A stretch of DNA of 7,899 bases, taken from NCBI GenBank assembly GCA_017457345.1, contig JAFTHR010000119.1, positions 1 to 7,899 of the forward strand, written 5' to 3'. The position numbers were made by a program, and so were the translations under genes. The first letter of the stretch is position 1; the number at the start of each line of letters is the position of its first letter. Source of the DNA: Clostridia bacterium. GTDB taxonomy: Bacteria; Bacillota; Clostridia; Christensenellales; Borkfalkiaceae. Below are positions 1 through 5,418 of this stretch, piece by piece. The notes below the pieces were generated by a model. That model had not been told where the DNA came from. It did not search any database and saw only the letters and a program-made list of their open reading frames with translations.

Positions 1-1
1 C

Positions 2-541
2 CTTACGGGGATTGTGCGCACGGCAGTCACTTTTTGGCTTCCTACCTACACGGCGCAGCGTTTAGGGTTTTCCGCGCAAAACGCTTCGCTTATTTACACG
101 GTGCTAATGCTCGTATGTTCGCTCAACTCCTTTTTGGCTGTGGCGGTGTACGGTTGGTTTAAACAAAACGTGCTCCGCGCGGCGCTTTTGTTTTTTAGTG
201 TGGCGGCAACGGCGTTTTTGGGAGCGTATTTCTTTACGCAACCCGTTCTCAATTTAGCGCTTATGATGATAGCGATTTTGGCAAACGACGCGGCTGCGGC
301 TTTAATTTGGAGTGTGTATTGCCCGAGTTTATACGATACGGGTATGACGGCGCGCGGAACGGGATTTTTAAACTTTTTAAGTTATGCTTCGGCTTCGGCG
401 GCAAGTTCGGCGTTTGCGGCGGCGGTTGGCGGAATCGGTTGGGGCGGACTAGTGCTCGTTTGGTTTTCGTTAATGGCTTGCGGCGTAGTAGTCGTTCTAG
501 TGAAGCAAAAGAAGAAAGAGATAAAGCAAGCGGAAGAATAA
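2..541 (+). CDS. MFS transporter, C-terminal half (5' end outside window)
   Basis: This is the C-terminal part of a major facilitator superfamily permease, an integral inner-membrane transporter. The reading frame is open from base 2, with LTGI preceding the GTG codon at 14, so that GTG is internal and the true start lies before the window. About 179 residues are visible. They begin with a segment of the type G-x-V-R-T-x-V-T-F-W-L-P-T-Y, which resembles the start of TM7 in organophosphate:phosphate antiporter (GlpT-like) MFS proteins. About five more hydrophobic segments follow. Late features include ARGTGFLNFLSYASA, the usual TM11 region, and a basic tail, KQKKKEIKQ, that should be cytoplasmic. 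The substrate cannot be told from this half. The GlpT resemblance and the nearby glpK are suggestive only. The gene ends 2 nt before a strong hairpin terminator. I am confident of MFS and unsure of the subfamily. Confidence 0.8.
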   Translation, partial: LTGIVRTAVTFWLPTYTAQRLGFSAQNASLIYTVLMLVCSLNSFLAVAVYGWFKQNVLRAALLFFSVAATAFLGAYFFTQPVLNLALMMIAILANDAAAALIWSVYCPSLYDTGMTARGTGFLNFLSYASASAASSAFAAAVGGIGWGGLVLVWFSLMACGVVVVLVKQKKKEIKQAEE

Positions 542-543
542 AT

Positions 544-584
544 AAAAGGCTTTTGGTCGATAACCAAAAGCCTTTTTCGTTTTT
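544..584 (+). terminator. Rho-independent terminator, probably bidirectional
   Basis: A 14-bp perfect stem (544-557 with 563-576) has a 5-nt CGATA loop and is followed by a T-rich run through 584. It lies between the convergent MFS and uppP genes. On the minus strand the stem is followed by TTTTATTTATT, so it can also stop uppP transcription, though less ideally. Confidence 0.9.
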
Positions 585-591
585 CTAATTT

Positions 592-1455
592 TTAAGCGAA
601 GAGCGGTGGAAGAACGAGTGCGCCGATTACGGCAGCGCCCAGAATAATGCGGTAGAACCCGAATACCTTAAAATCGTGTTTTTTTACAAAGTTCATTAAA
701 AGTTTCACAGCAAACAAAGACACGGCAAAAGCCACGATTGTACCGATAGCAAGGTAGCCGATTTCCGCGCCTGTAAAGGCGTTGCCTGCTAAAAGGTATT
801 TCACGAGTTTTAATCCGCTTGCGCCAACCATTACGGGGATTGCCAAAAAGAAGGTGAATTCCGCACCTGCCGGGCGGGAAATACCGATAAGTAATGCGCC
901 TAAAATCGTTGCACCCGATCGAGAAGTGCCGGGGATCAACGAAAGCACTTGGAACGCGCCGATAACGAGTGCTTGCTTATAAGTGATTTCGTGTACCGTT
1001 TCCACTAAGAACGGTTTATTTTTTTTGCTATTTTCCACTAATATAAACGCCACACCGTACAAAATAAGGGTGATAGAGATTACGAGCGGAGTGTAAAGGT
1101 GTTCTTCTAAAAAGTCGTCTAAGAGAAGACCGATAACGGCGGCTGGCAAACAAGCCACTAAAATTTTTAGCCAAAGGGTGAGCGTTTGTTTGTTCGCTAC
1201 CGTTTTCATTTCCCCCGTTTCTTCGTTTTTTTGCCGCTCGAGAGGGAAGAGTTTTTTAAAGAAGAGAATTACCACGGCAAGAATTGCGCCGAGTTGAATT
1301 ACAACGGTAAACAATTCCTTAAAATCCGCTGAAGCGTTTAACGGAATGAATGCGTCGAACAAAAGTAGATGCCCGGTGCTAGAAACGGGCAACCATTCGG
1401 TTAAGCCTTCTATGATGCCGAGCAGGATAATTTTAATAATTTCAACAAATTCCAT
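592..1455 (-). CDS. uppP: Undecaprenyl-diphosphate phosphatase (UppP/BacA family)
   Basis: This multi-pass membrane enzyme removes one phosphate from undecaprenyl diphosphate. That regenerates the lipid carrier for peptidoglycan and other wall polymers, and extra copies can give bacitracin tolerance. The 287-residue product matches the family's usual 265-290. Both family signatures are present. One is EGLTEWLPVSSTGH at residues 16-29, with glutamates 16 and 20, Ser26 and His29. The other is PGTSRSG at 175-181, with Arg179. Residues 72-92 form a polar loop of the kind seen in Bacillota homologues. The ATG at 1455 is supported by a GAGG Shine-Dalgarno element about 8 nt upstream and by a strong promoter at 1488-1516. 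The gene stands alone and converges with the MFS gene on a shared terminator. Neighbours show no bacitracin-resistance regulators, so a housekeeping role is most likely. Confidence 0.96.
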   Translation of the reverse strand: MEFVEIIKIILLGIIEGLTEWLPVSSTGHLLLFDAFIPLNASADFKELFTVVIQLGAILAVVILFFKKLFPLERQKNEETGEMKTVANKQTLTLWLKILVACLPAAVIGLLLDDFLEEHLYTPLVISITLILYGVAFILVENSKKNKPFLVETVHEITYKQALVIGAFQVLSLIPGTSRSGATILGALLIGISRPAGAEFTFFLAIPVMVGASGLKLVKYLLAGNAFTGAEIGYLAIGTIVAFAVSLFAVKLLMNFVKKHDFKVFGFYRIILGAAVIGALVLPPLFA

Positions 1456-1487
1456 AAGCGTGCCTCAAACTTACTTAATTTACCAAG

Positions 1488-1516
1488 ATTATACTGTTTT
1501 TAATCGAAAAAGTCAA
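1488..1516 (-). promoter_or_regulatory. Sigma-A promoter of uppP
   Basis: Read on the minus strand, TTGACT (1516-1511) and TATAAT (1493-1488) are 17 bp apart. Transcription would start near 1481, giving a short leader of about 25 nt before the uppP ATG. The A/T-rich stretch upstream (1517-1540) could act as an UP element. No competing promoter is evident. Confidence 0.85.
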
Positions 1517-1567
1517 TAAAAATGAAAGATTTTTACTTTTTTTGTGCATTTTTTTGATAGAAATGTA

Positions 1568-1596
1568 TTGCAAAAGCCAAAAAAGTGTGTTATAAT
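1568..1596 (+). promoter_or_regulatory. Sigma-A promoter of the cold shock gene
   Basis: TTGCAA (1568-1573) and TATAAT (1591-1596) are 17 bp apart, with a TGT triplet directly before the -10 box (extended -10). The start site should be near 1603, about 143 nt upstream of the csp ATG. The upstream T-runs (1536-1555) are shared with the divergent uppP promoter region; the two -35 boxes are 51 bp apart. Confidence 0.85.
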
Positions 1597-1600
1597 AACC

Positions 1601-1745
1601 ATAGTATTCAAGGTACTATTGCAAAAATTGCGCTTCACAGCGTAAATTTTTGGCAAATTTTGCCCGATTGCCCTAAACTTTACGCTCACTGAACGGAATT
1701 ATAATAATTATTTTGAGTACAAAAAAATTATTGGAGGTACCGGAA
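1601..1745 (+). promoter_or_regulatory. Long structured 5' leader of csp mRNA
   Basis: A leader of about 140 nt precedes the cold shock gene. Long leaders are typical of csp mRNAs, where refolding on cooling favours translation. Visible pairings are: a 6-bp hairpin at the predicted 5' end (1601-1606 with 1614-1619); a hairpin with arms 1622-1634 and 1639-1652, whose tip is CGCT-TCAC-AGCG; and an alternative 8-bp helix joining 1639-1646 to 1679-1686. The Shine-Dalgarno GGAGG (1733-1737) overlaps the palindrome GGTACC (1736-1741), which can pair with GGTACT either in the 5' hairpin or inside codons 3-5 of csp. A regulatory role is inference from family behaviour and these pairings. Confidence 0.55.
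1733..1737 (+). promoter_or_regulatory. Ribosome binding site of csp
   Basis: GGAGG lies 8 nt before the ATG at 1746. It decides the start in favour of 1746 over the upstream TTG, and it sits at the edge of the GGTACC palindrome that could regulate its access. Confidence 0.85.
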
Positions 1746-1958
1746 ATGAGTCAAGGTACTGTAAAGTGGTTTAATTCGGTTAAGGGCTACGGCTTTATTG
1801 CGGACGAAGAAAAGGGTGAAGACGTGTTCGTTCATTTCTCCGCTATCGTTGCAGAGGGCTACAAGAGTTTAAAAGAAGGGCAAAAAGTTTCCTTCGAGAC
1901 GGAACAAGATCCTAAAAACCCCGAAAAACTCCGCGCAGTAAACGTTTGCGTCTTATAA
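1746..1958 (+). CDS. csp: Cold shock domain protein (CspA/CspB family)
   Basis: This small cytoplasmic single-strand nucleic-acid binding protein acts as an RNA chaperone, melting mRNA structure in the cold or during growth. The 70 residues form one complete cold shock domain. They start MSQGTVKWFN, carry the RNP1 motif KGYGFI and the RNP2 motif VFVHF, and include SAI and the later strands ending in AVNVCVL. Length and order match the CspA/CspB family. I chose the ATG at 1746 because GGAGG at 1733-1737 lies 8 nt upstream. The same frame is open back to a TTG at 1713, but that would place the ribosome binding site inside the gene and add residues before the conserved N-terminus. The gene is monocistronic, with its own extended -10 promoter, a long leader and a terminator at 2004-2030. 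Its regulation is probably post-transcriptional. Confidence 0.96.
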   Translation: MSQGTVKWFNSVKGYGFIADEEKGEDVFVHFSAIVAEGYKSLKEGQKVSFETEQDPKNPEKLRAVNVCVL

Positions 1959-2003
1959 GGGGAAAACCACAAATACACAAGAAAAAAGCAGTATTATTTT
2001 CAC

Positions 2004-2030
2004 CCGCCTTTGAAGGGCGGTTCTTTTTTT
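2004..2030 (+). terminator. Rho-independent terminator of csp
   Basis: CCGCC (2004-2008) pairs with GGCGG (2016-2020), with one G-U and one A-T pair possible inside. TTCTTTTTTT follows at 2021-2030. It lies 46 nt after the csp stop and just upstream of the next promoter, isolating csp from the downstream gene. Confidence 0.82.
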
Positions 2031-2039
2031 GCGGAAACG

Positions 2040-2068
2040 TTGACAATTTCCGCTTTTTTTTGTATAAT
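2040..2068 (+). promoter_or_regulatory. Consensus sigma-A promoter of the Lgt-like gene
   Basis: TTGACA (2040-2045) and TATAAT (2063-2068) are both perfect consensus hexamers, 17 bp apart. The predicted start near 2075 leaves a leader of about 25 nt to the ATG at 2100. No operator-like inverted repeat is obvious, so strong constitutive transcription is likely. Confidence 0.9.
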
Positions 2069-2099
2069 AAAGAAAAACTTTGCACGCAAGGGGAATAAA

Positions 2100-2879
2100 A
2101 TGTATCCCGAAAGAATTTTTTTAGGTATGTATCTATATGATATTTGTTTGCTCGTGGGCGTTCTTGCCGCCTTATTTCTTGCAGATAAACTCATTGTAAA
2201 AAGCGGCTTTTCGCTGGGGCTTCAACGGCTTGTGCTCGTAGATGCGTTCGTTTCCGTTGTGGTTGGCTACGGATTTGCCGTTCTTTTTCAGTCCTTTTAT
2301 AATTTTTTAGATACGGGTGTTTTCCAAATTCGCGGCGCTACCTTTTACGGCGGCTTAATCGGTGGTGTGGGCGCGTTTTTAGCGGTTTGGTTCTTGGCAG
2401 GAAAGAAATTTTGCGCGGAAGGAGAACATATCCGCCGCTTTCCCGATATGTTAAACGTGGGGGCTTGTTGTGTGCCTTTCGCGCACGCTTTCGGTCGGCT
2501 TGGATGTTTGTTTGCAGGTTGTTGCCACGGTAGAGAAACCACCGCTTGGTACGGCATTTATATGCTTACGCCGAAAGACGGTTGGAAAACGGTTGTGCCT
2601 ATTCAACTGTTTGAAGCGATCTTTTTATTTGCGCTTTCGGCGGTGCTTATCTTGTTATTTTTTAAGGACAAAAAATTGCGTTTACCGCTTATGGCAATTT
2701 ATTGCGGGGCGTATGGCGCGTGGCGTTTTGTGATTGAGTTTTTCCGTGGCGATTCTCGCGGAAAAACAATCGTGTCCTTTTTATCCCCTTCGCAACTTAC
2801 GGCAATTTTGCTCGTGGGTTTTGCAATCGGGTATTTCGTTTGGTGGGCAGTAAAACGCCAAAAATCGAAAAAGGTATAG
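2100..2879 (+). CDS. Prolipoprotein diacylglyceryl transferase (Lgt)-family membrane protein, divergent
   Basis: The 259-residue multi-pass membrane protein belongs to the Lgt family, whose classical members move diacylglycerol from phosphatidylglycerol to the lipobox cysteine of prolipoproteins. Family marks are FYGGLIGG (82-89), GRLGCLFAGCCHG (132-144), VPIQLFEA (166-173) and IEFFRGDSRG (212-221). About seven hydrophobic segments are visible. Compared with E. coli Lgt from memory, the family arginines seem kept (Arg133, Arg216), but HGG is replaced by YGG, the Asn of GRLGN by Cys136 and the Glu of NGE by Cys141, with Cys142 beside it. It may therefore be a paralogue with another substrate, so I give no symbol. 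I chose the ATG at 2100 because AAGGGG lies 6 nt upstream and the promoter lies just before it. The open frame back to 2010 runs through that promoter and is not used. There is no clear terminator after it, so read-through toward glpK is possible. Confidence 0.82.
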   Translation: MYPERIFLGMYLYDICLLVGVLAALFLADKLIVKSGFSLGLQRLVLVDAFVSVVVGYGFAVLFQSFYNFLDTGVFQIRGATFYGGLIGGVGAFLAVWFLAGKKFCAEGEHIRRFPDMLNVGACCVPFAHAFGRLGCLFAGCCHGRETTAWYGIYMLTPKDGWKTVVPIQLFEAIFLFALSAVLILLFFKDKKLRLPLMAIYCGAYGAWRFVIEFFRGDSRGKTIVSFLSPSQLTAILLVGFAIGYFVWWAVKRQKSKKV

Positions 2880-3092
2880 GGCAGGGAACTGTTTTACGAA
2901 CTTTGTCGAATCATTTTTATAAAAAGAAAGTCGGTTTTTGCCGATATCGAACGTTGTCGAAAACACTTGCCCGTGCGCGCAGGTGAGAATGAAAACAAGT
3001 CGAAACTCGTCGTGTGTGCTCTAGGGCAATGATGCGTTCGATAAAAAACGCTAAAAATCAACTTTTTTCGCTAGGAAATTAGGAGGATTAGA
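2880..3092 (+). other. Intergenic region upstream of glpK with short repeats and a hairpin
   Basis: This 213-bp gap holds no convincing gene. Two 14-mers of form CGAAC(T/G)TTGTCGAA lie at 2897-2910 and 2948-2961, 51 bp apart. A third GTCGAA lies at 2999-3004. A 7-bp hairpin joins 2964-2970 to 2979-2985. The best -10 candidate is TATAAA at 2918-2923, but its -35 is poor, so I make no firm promoter call. A short hairpin at 2931-2944 has no U-run and is not a good terminator. The glpK ribosome binding site AGGAGG lies at 3081-3086. Confidence 0.5.
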
Positions 3093-4583
3093 ATGAAGTA
3101 CATACTCGCTTTGGATCAAGGCACAACTTCTTCTCGCGCGCTCGTGATCGGGGAAGACGGAGCAGTGCACGCTTCTTTAAACCGTGAGTTCACGCAGTAC
3201 TATCCCCAAGAAGGTTGGGTGGAACACGACCCTATGGAAATTTGGTCTAGTCAATACGGCGTGCTTATGGAGGTTTTGGCAAAGAGCGGGATTTCCGAAA
3301 AAGACGTTTCGGCTATCGGTATCACTAACCAACGCGAAACCACGATTGTTTGGGATAAGAACACGGGAAAACCCGTGTATAACGCTATCGTGTGGCAATG
3401 CCGCCGTACCGCGCCGCTAATTACTAAACTCATTGAAAAAGGGTATTCTAACCTTATCAAGGAGAAAACGGGGCTTTTACCAGACGCGTATTTTTCCGCA
3501 AGTAAAATAAAGTGGATTTTAGATAACGTTGCGGGTGCGCGAGAACGTGCGGAAAAAGGGGAACTCTTATTCGGCACGGTGGACGCGTGGCTTATTTGGA
3601 AACTCACGGGCGGTAAAGTGCACGCAACGGATAGAACGAACGCTTCTAGGACCATGCTCTTTAACGTGAACACGCTTGAGTGGGACGAAGAGTTGCTTTC
3701 CATTTTCGATATTCCCAAGAATATGTTGCCGGAAGTAAAAAGTTCCGGGGAAATTTTCGGCTACGCGCAAATCAACGGCAAACAAGTGCCGATTGCGGGT
3801 GTTGCAGGGGATCAACAGGCGGCGCTTTTCGGGCAATGCTGTTATGAAAAAGGAGAAGTGAAAAACACCTACGGCACGGGGTGTTTCCTTTTGATGAACA
3901 CGGGCTCGGAGCGCGTACAAAGCAAAAACGGACTGATTTCCACCCTGGCGGCAACGCTACGGCAAGAGCCCGTACAATACGCACTTGAAGGAAGTGTGTT
4001 CGTTGGCGGTGCGGTAATTCAATGGCTGCGTGACGAGATGCGCTTTTTAGGCGAGAGTAGAGACGCGGAGTATTACGCGCAAAAAGTGGAAGATTCAGGC
4101 GGCGTGGTCTTCGTTCCTGCGTTCACGGGTATGGGCGCGCCGTACTGGGATATGTACGCCCGCGGGATGATAATCGGCATCACGCGTGCTACCAAGCGAG
4201 AACACATCATCCGCGCGGCGCAGGAATCTATTGCCTTTCAGTCGGCGGAACTTGTGGAGGCAATGGAAAAGGATATCGGTGAAAAAATCCGCCGTTTAAA
4301 AGTAGACGGCGGTGCTTCGAGAGACGGATTTTTAATGCAATTTCAAGCCGATTTGTTGGGGGTAGACGTTGTAAAAGCGCGGTCTCATGAAACGACGGCG
4401 ATAGGGGTGGCGGCACTTGCGGGGCTCACCACGGGCGTTTGGAAAAGCAAAGCGCAACTCAAAGAACTGTTTGGAGAAGGAGCGCGGTACGCGGCGAAAG
4501 GAAAAGCCGAAGTGCTTGCGCAAAAGAAAAAGGACTGGAAACGCGCAGTGGAGCGTTGTTTAGGCTGGACGAAAGGAGAATAA
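3093..4583 (+). CDS. glpK: Glycerol kinase
   Basis: This cytoplasmic FGGY-family kinase makes sn-glycerol-3-phosphate from glycerol and ATP. The 496 residues match the family length. Visible marks are DQGTTSSRA (8-16, phosphate binding), NQRETT (79-84) and VWQCRR (100-105) around the glycerol site, DAYFSASK (131-138), GDQQAALFGQ (239-248) with the expected catalytic Asp240, NTYGTGC (258-264), GAPYWD (348-353), and the C-terminal nucleotide-site segment VDGGASRDGF (404-413). The ATG at 3093 has AGGAGG 6 nt upstream. In the loop before VPIAG, the sequence EIFGYAQINGKQ lacks the YHFYG-type histidine that HPr phosphorylates in many Bacillota GlpK proteins. It also lacks the GGTR loop that binds fructose-1,6-bisphosphate in E. 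coli. No glpF or glpD is seen nearby. The gene ends at the start of the downstream SDR gene, implying one operon. The family call is secure. Confidence 0.98.
   Translation: MKYILALDQGTTSSRALVIGEDGAVHASLNREFTQYYPQEGWVEHDPMEIWSSQYGVLMEVLAKSGISEKDVSAIGITNQRETTIVWDKNTGKPVYNAIVWQCRRTAPLITKLIEKGYSNLIKEKTGLLPDAYFSASKIKWILDNVAGARERAEKGELLFGTVDAWLIWKLTGGKVHATDRTNASRTMLFNVNTLEWDEELLSIFDIPKNMLPEVKSSGEIFGYAQINGKQVPIAGVAGDQQAALFGQCCYEKGEVKNTYGTGCFLLMNTGSERVQSKNGLISTLAATLRQEPVQYALEGSVFVGGAVIQWLRDEMRFLGESRDAEYYAQKVEDSGGVVFVPAFTGMGAPYWDMYARGMIIGITRATKREHIIRAAQESIAFQSAELVEAMEKDIGEKIRRLKVDGGASRDGFLMQFQADLLGVDVVKARSHETTAIGVAALAGLTTGVWKSKAQLKELFGEGARYAAKGKAEVLAQKKKDWKRAVERCLGWTKGE
4573..4578 (+). promoter_or_regulatory. 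Ribosome binding site of the SDR gene, inside the glpK end
   Basis: AAGGAG within the last glpK codons lies 4 nt before the ATG at 4583 and 7 nt before the adjacent in-frame ATG at 4586. The 7-nt spacing favours 4586; the alternative overlaps the glpK stop as TAATG. Either way, translation of the two genes is likely coupled. Confidence 0.75.
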
Positions 4584-4585
4584 TG

Positions 4586-5359
4586 ATGAAAAGAACGTTT
4601 ATTACAGGGGCAACGGGCGGGCTTGGTAGAGAGTTTTGCAAACTGTTCGCGGCGGATGGAAACGACCTATTTTTAGTGGGTACAAACGCCGAAAAACTTT
4701 CGGCTCTTAAAGCAGAACTTGAAAGAGAATACGGCGTACAAGTGGACGTTTGCGCTGCCGATTTATCCAAGAGAGAAGAGTACGCAAAGGTGGTGGAAAA
4801 GGTAAAAAGCGCAGGCTATTTTATCAACCGTTTGGTGAATAACGCAGGGTTTGGCGATCAATGCGATTTTAAGGATATGAACTTGGAATTGCAAATGGAT
4901 ATGCTTGCCGTAAACTGCGGCGCGCTTTTATATTTTACGCAAACCTTTATAAAAGAAATGATAGAAAAGAACGAAGGTAGCGTTCTCAACGTGGGATCGA
5001 TTGCTTCCTTTGTTCCCGGCCCTTATATGAGCACCTACCACGCCACCAAAGCGTTCGTGCTTTCGCTTGGGGAAGCGGTGGCGCACGAAGTTCGAAAGAG
5101 CAAAGTTCGCGTGCTTACCCTTTGCCCCGGTCCTTTTGATTCCGGGTTCGTTGGAAGAGCAGGGAACGATTACACGTTCTCTAAAATTAAACCCTGCCCC
5201 GCCGAAACGGTGGCAAAATACGGCTATAAAATGCTTAAAAAAGGGAAACGCATAGCCGTGGTAGGCTTTAAAAACAAATTAACGGTGTTTGCTCCGCGGT
5301 TCGTACCTAGAAACTTTACCACGTCAGTCACCGCAAAACTTGGCAAAAAAGGCGGCTAA
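4586..5359 (+). CDS. Short-chain dehydrogenase/reductase (SDR), classical type
   Basis: This NAD(P)-dependent oxidoreductase of the classical SDR family is probably cytoplasmic. The 257-residue protein has a Rossmann start with TGATGGLG (7-14) and the NNAG motif (85-88). The full catalytic tetrad is Asn110, Ser138, Tyr151 and Lys155, in the context YHATK. CPGP follows at 180-183. The C-terminal FAPRFVPRNFTTSVTAKLGKK resembles the tail of the DltE/YqjQ-like SDR group. Substrate and cofactor preference cannot be set from sequence. The start is the second of two adjacent ATGs (4583 and 4586), chosen by Shine-Dalgarno spacing. The frame is open farther upstream to 4439, but that part lies inside glpK and does not look like SDR sequence. 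Coupling to glpK suggests co-expression, perhaps with glycerol or lipid metabolism, which is inference. A strong terminator follows. Confidence 0.93.
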   Translation: MKRTFITGATGGLGREFCKLFAADGNDLFLVGTNAEKLSALKAELEREYGVQVDVCAADLSKREEYAKVVEKVKSAGYFINRLVNNAGFGDQCDFKDMNLELQMDMLAVNCGALLYFTQTFIKEMIEKNEGSVLNVGSIASFVPGPYMSTYHATKAFVLSLGEAVAHEVRKSKVRVLTLCPGPFDSGFVGRAGNDYTFSKIKPCPAETVAKYGYKMLKKGKRIAVVGFKNKLTVFAPRFVPRNFTTSVTAKLGKKGG

Positions 5360-5371
5360 TAAAAATAAAAC

Positions 5372-5411
5372 CCCGCGGCGATCTAAACGATAGATCGCCG
5401 CGGGTTTTTTT
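5372..5411 (+). terminator. Strong bidirectional Rho-independent terminator
   Basis: A perfect 14-bp GC-rich stem (5372-5385 with 5391-5404) has an AACGA loop and is followed by seven T residues (5405-5411). On the minus strand the same stem is followed by a TTTT-A-TTTTT tract (complement of 5361-5370). It therefore ends both the glpK-SDR operon and the convergent cca-rmuC operon. Confidence 0.96.
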
Positions 5412-5418
5412 GCGGGAA

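Noticed and set aside
1713..1745. Upstream TTG start that would extend the cold shock protein by 11 residues
   Set aside because: It has no Shine-Dalgarno of its own, would translate the evident GGAGG site, and adds residues before the conserved MSQGTVKWFN start.
2010..2099. In-frame upstream start that would extend the Lgt-like protein by 30 residues
   Set aside because: The extension runs through the csp terminator and the perfect -35 and -10 boxes. The ATG at 2100 has its own ribosome binding site.
2931..2944. TCGG-CCGA hairpin after the Lgt-like gene as a terminator
   Set aside because: The stem is only 4 bp and no T-run follows it.
2989..3024. 11-codon open frame (ATG to TAG) upstream of glpK, a possible leader peptide
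   Set aside because: The AGGTGAG before it is only 1-2 nt from the ATG, and no regulatory codon run or attenuator follows.
3251..3718. Antisense open frame of 155 codons inside glpK
   Set aside because: It is a shadow of the GC-biased codons of glpK, with no recognisable domain and no convincing ribosome binding site.
4439..4585. Upstream in-frame extension of the SDR protein into glpK
   Set aside because: It overlaps about 145 bases of clear glpK coding sequence. The Rossmann start and ribosome binding site both place the true start at 4583 or 4586.
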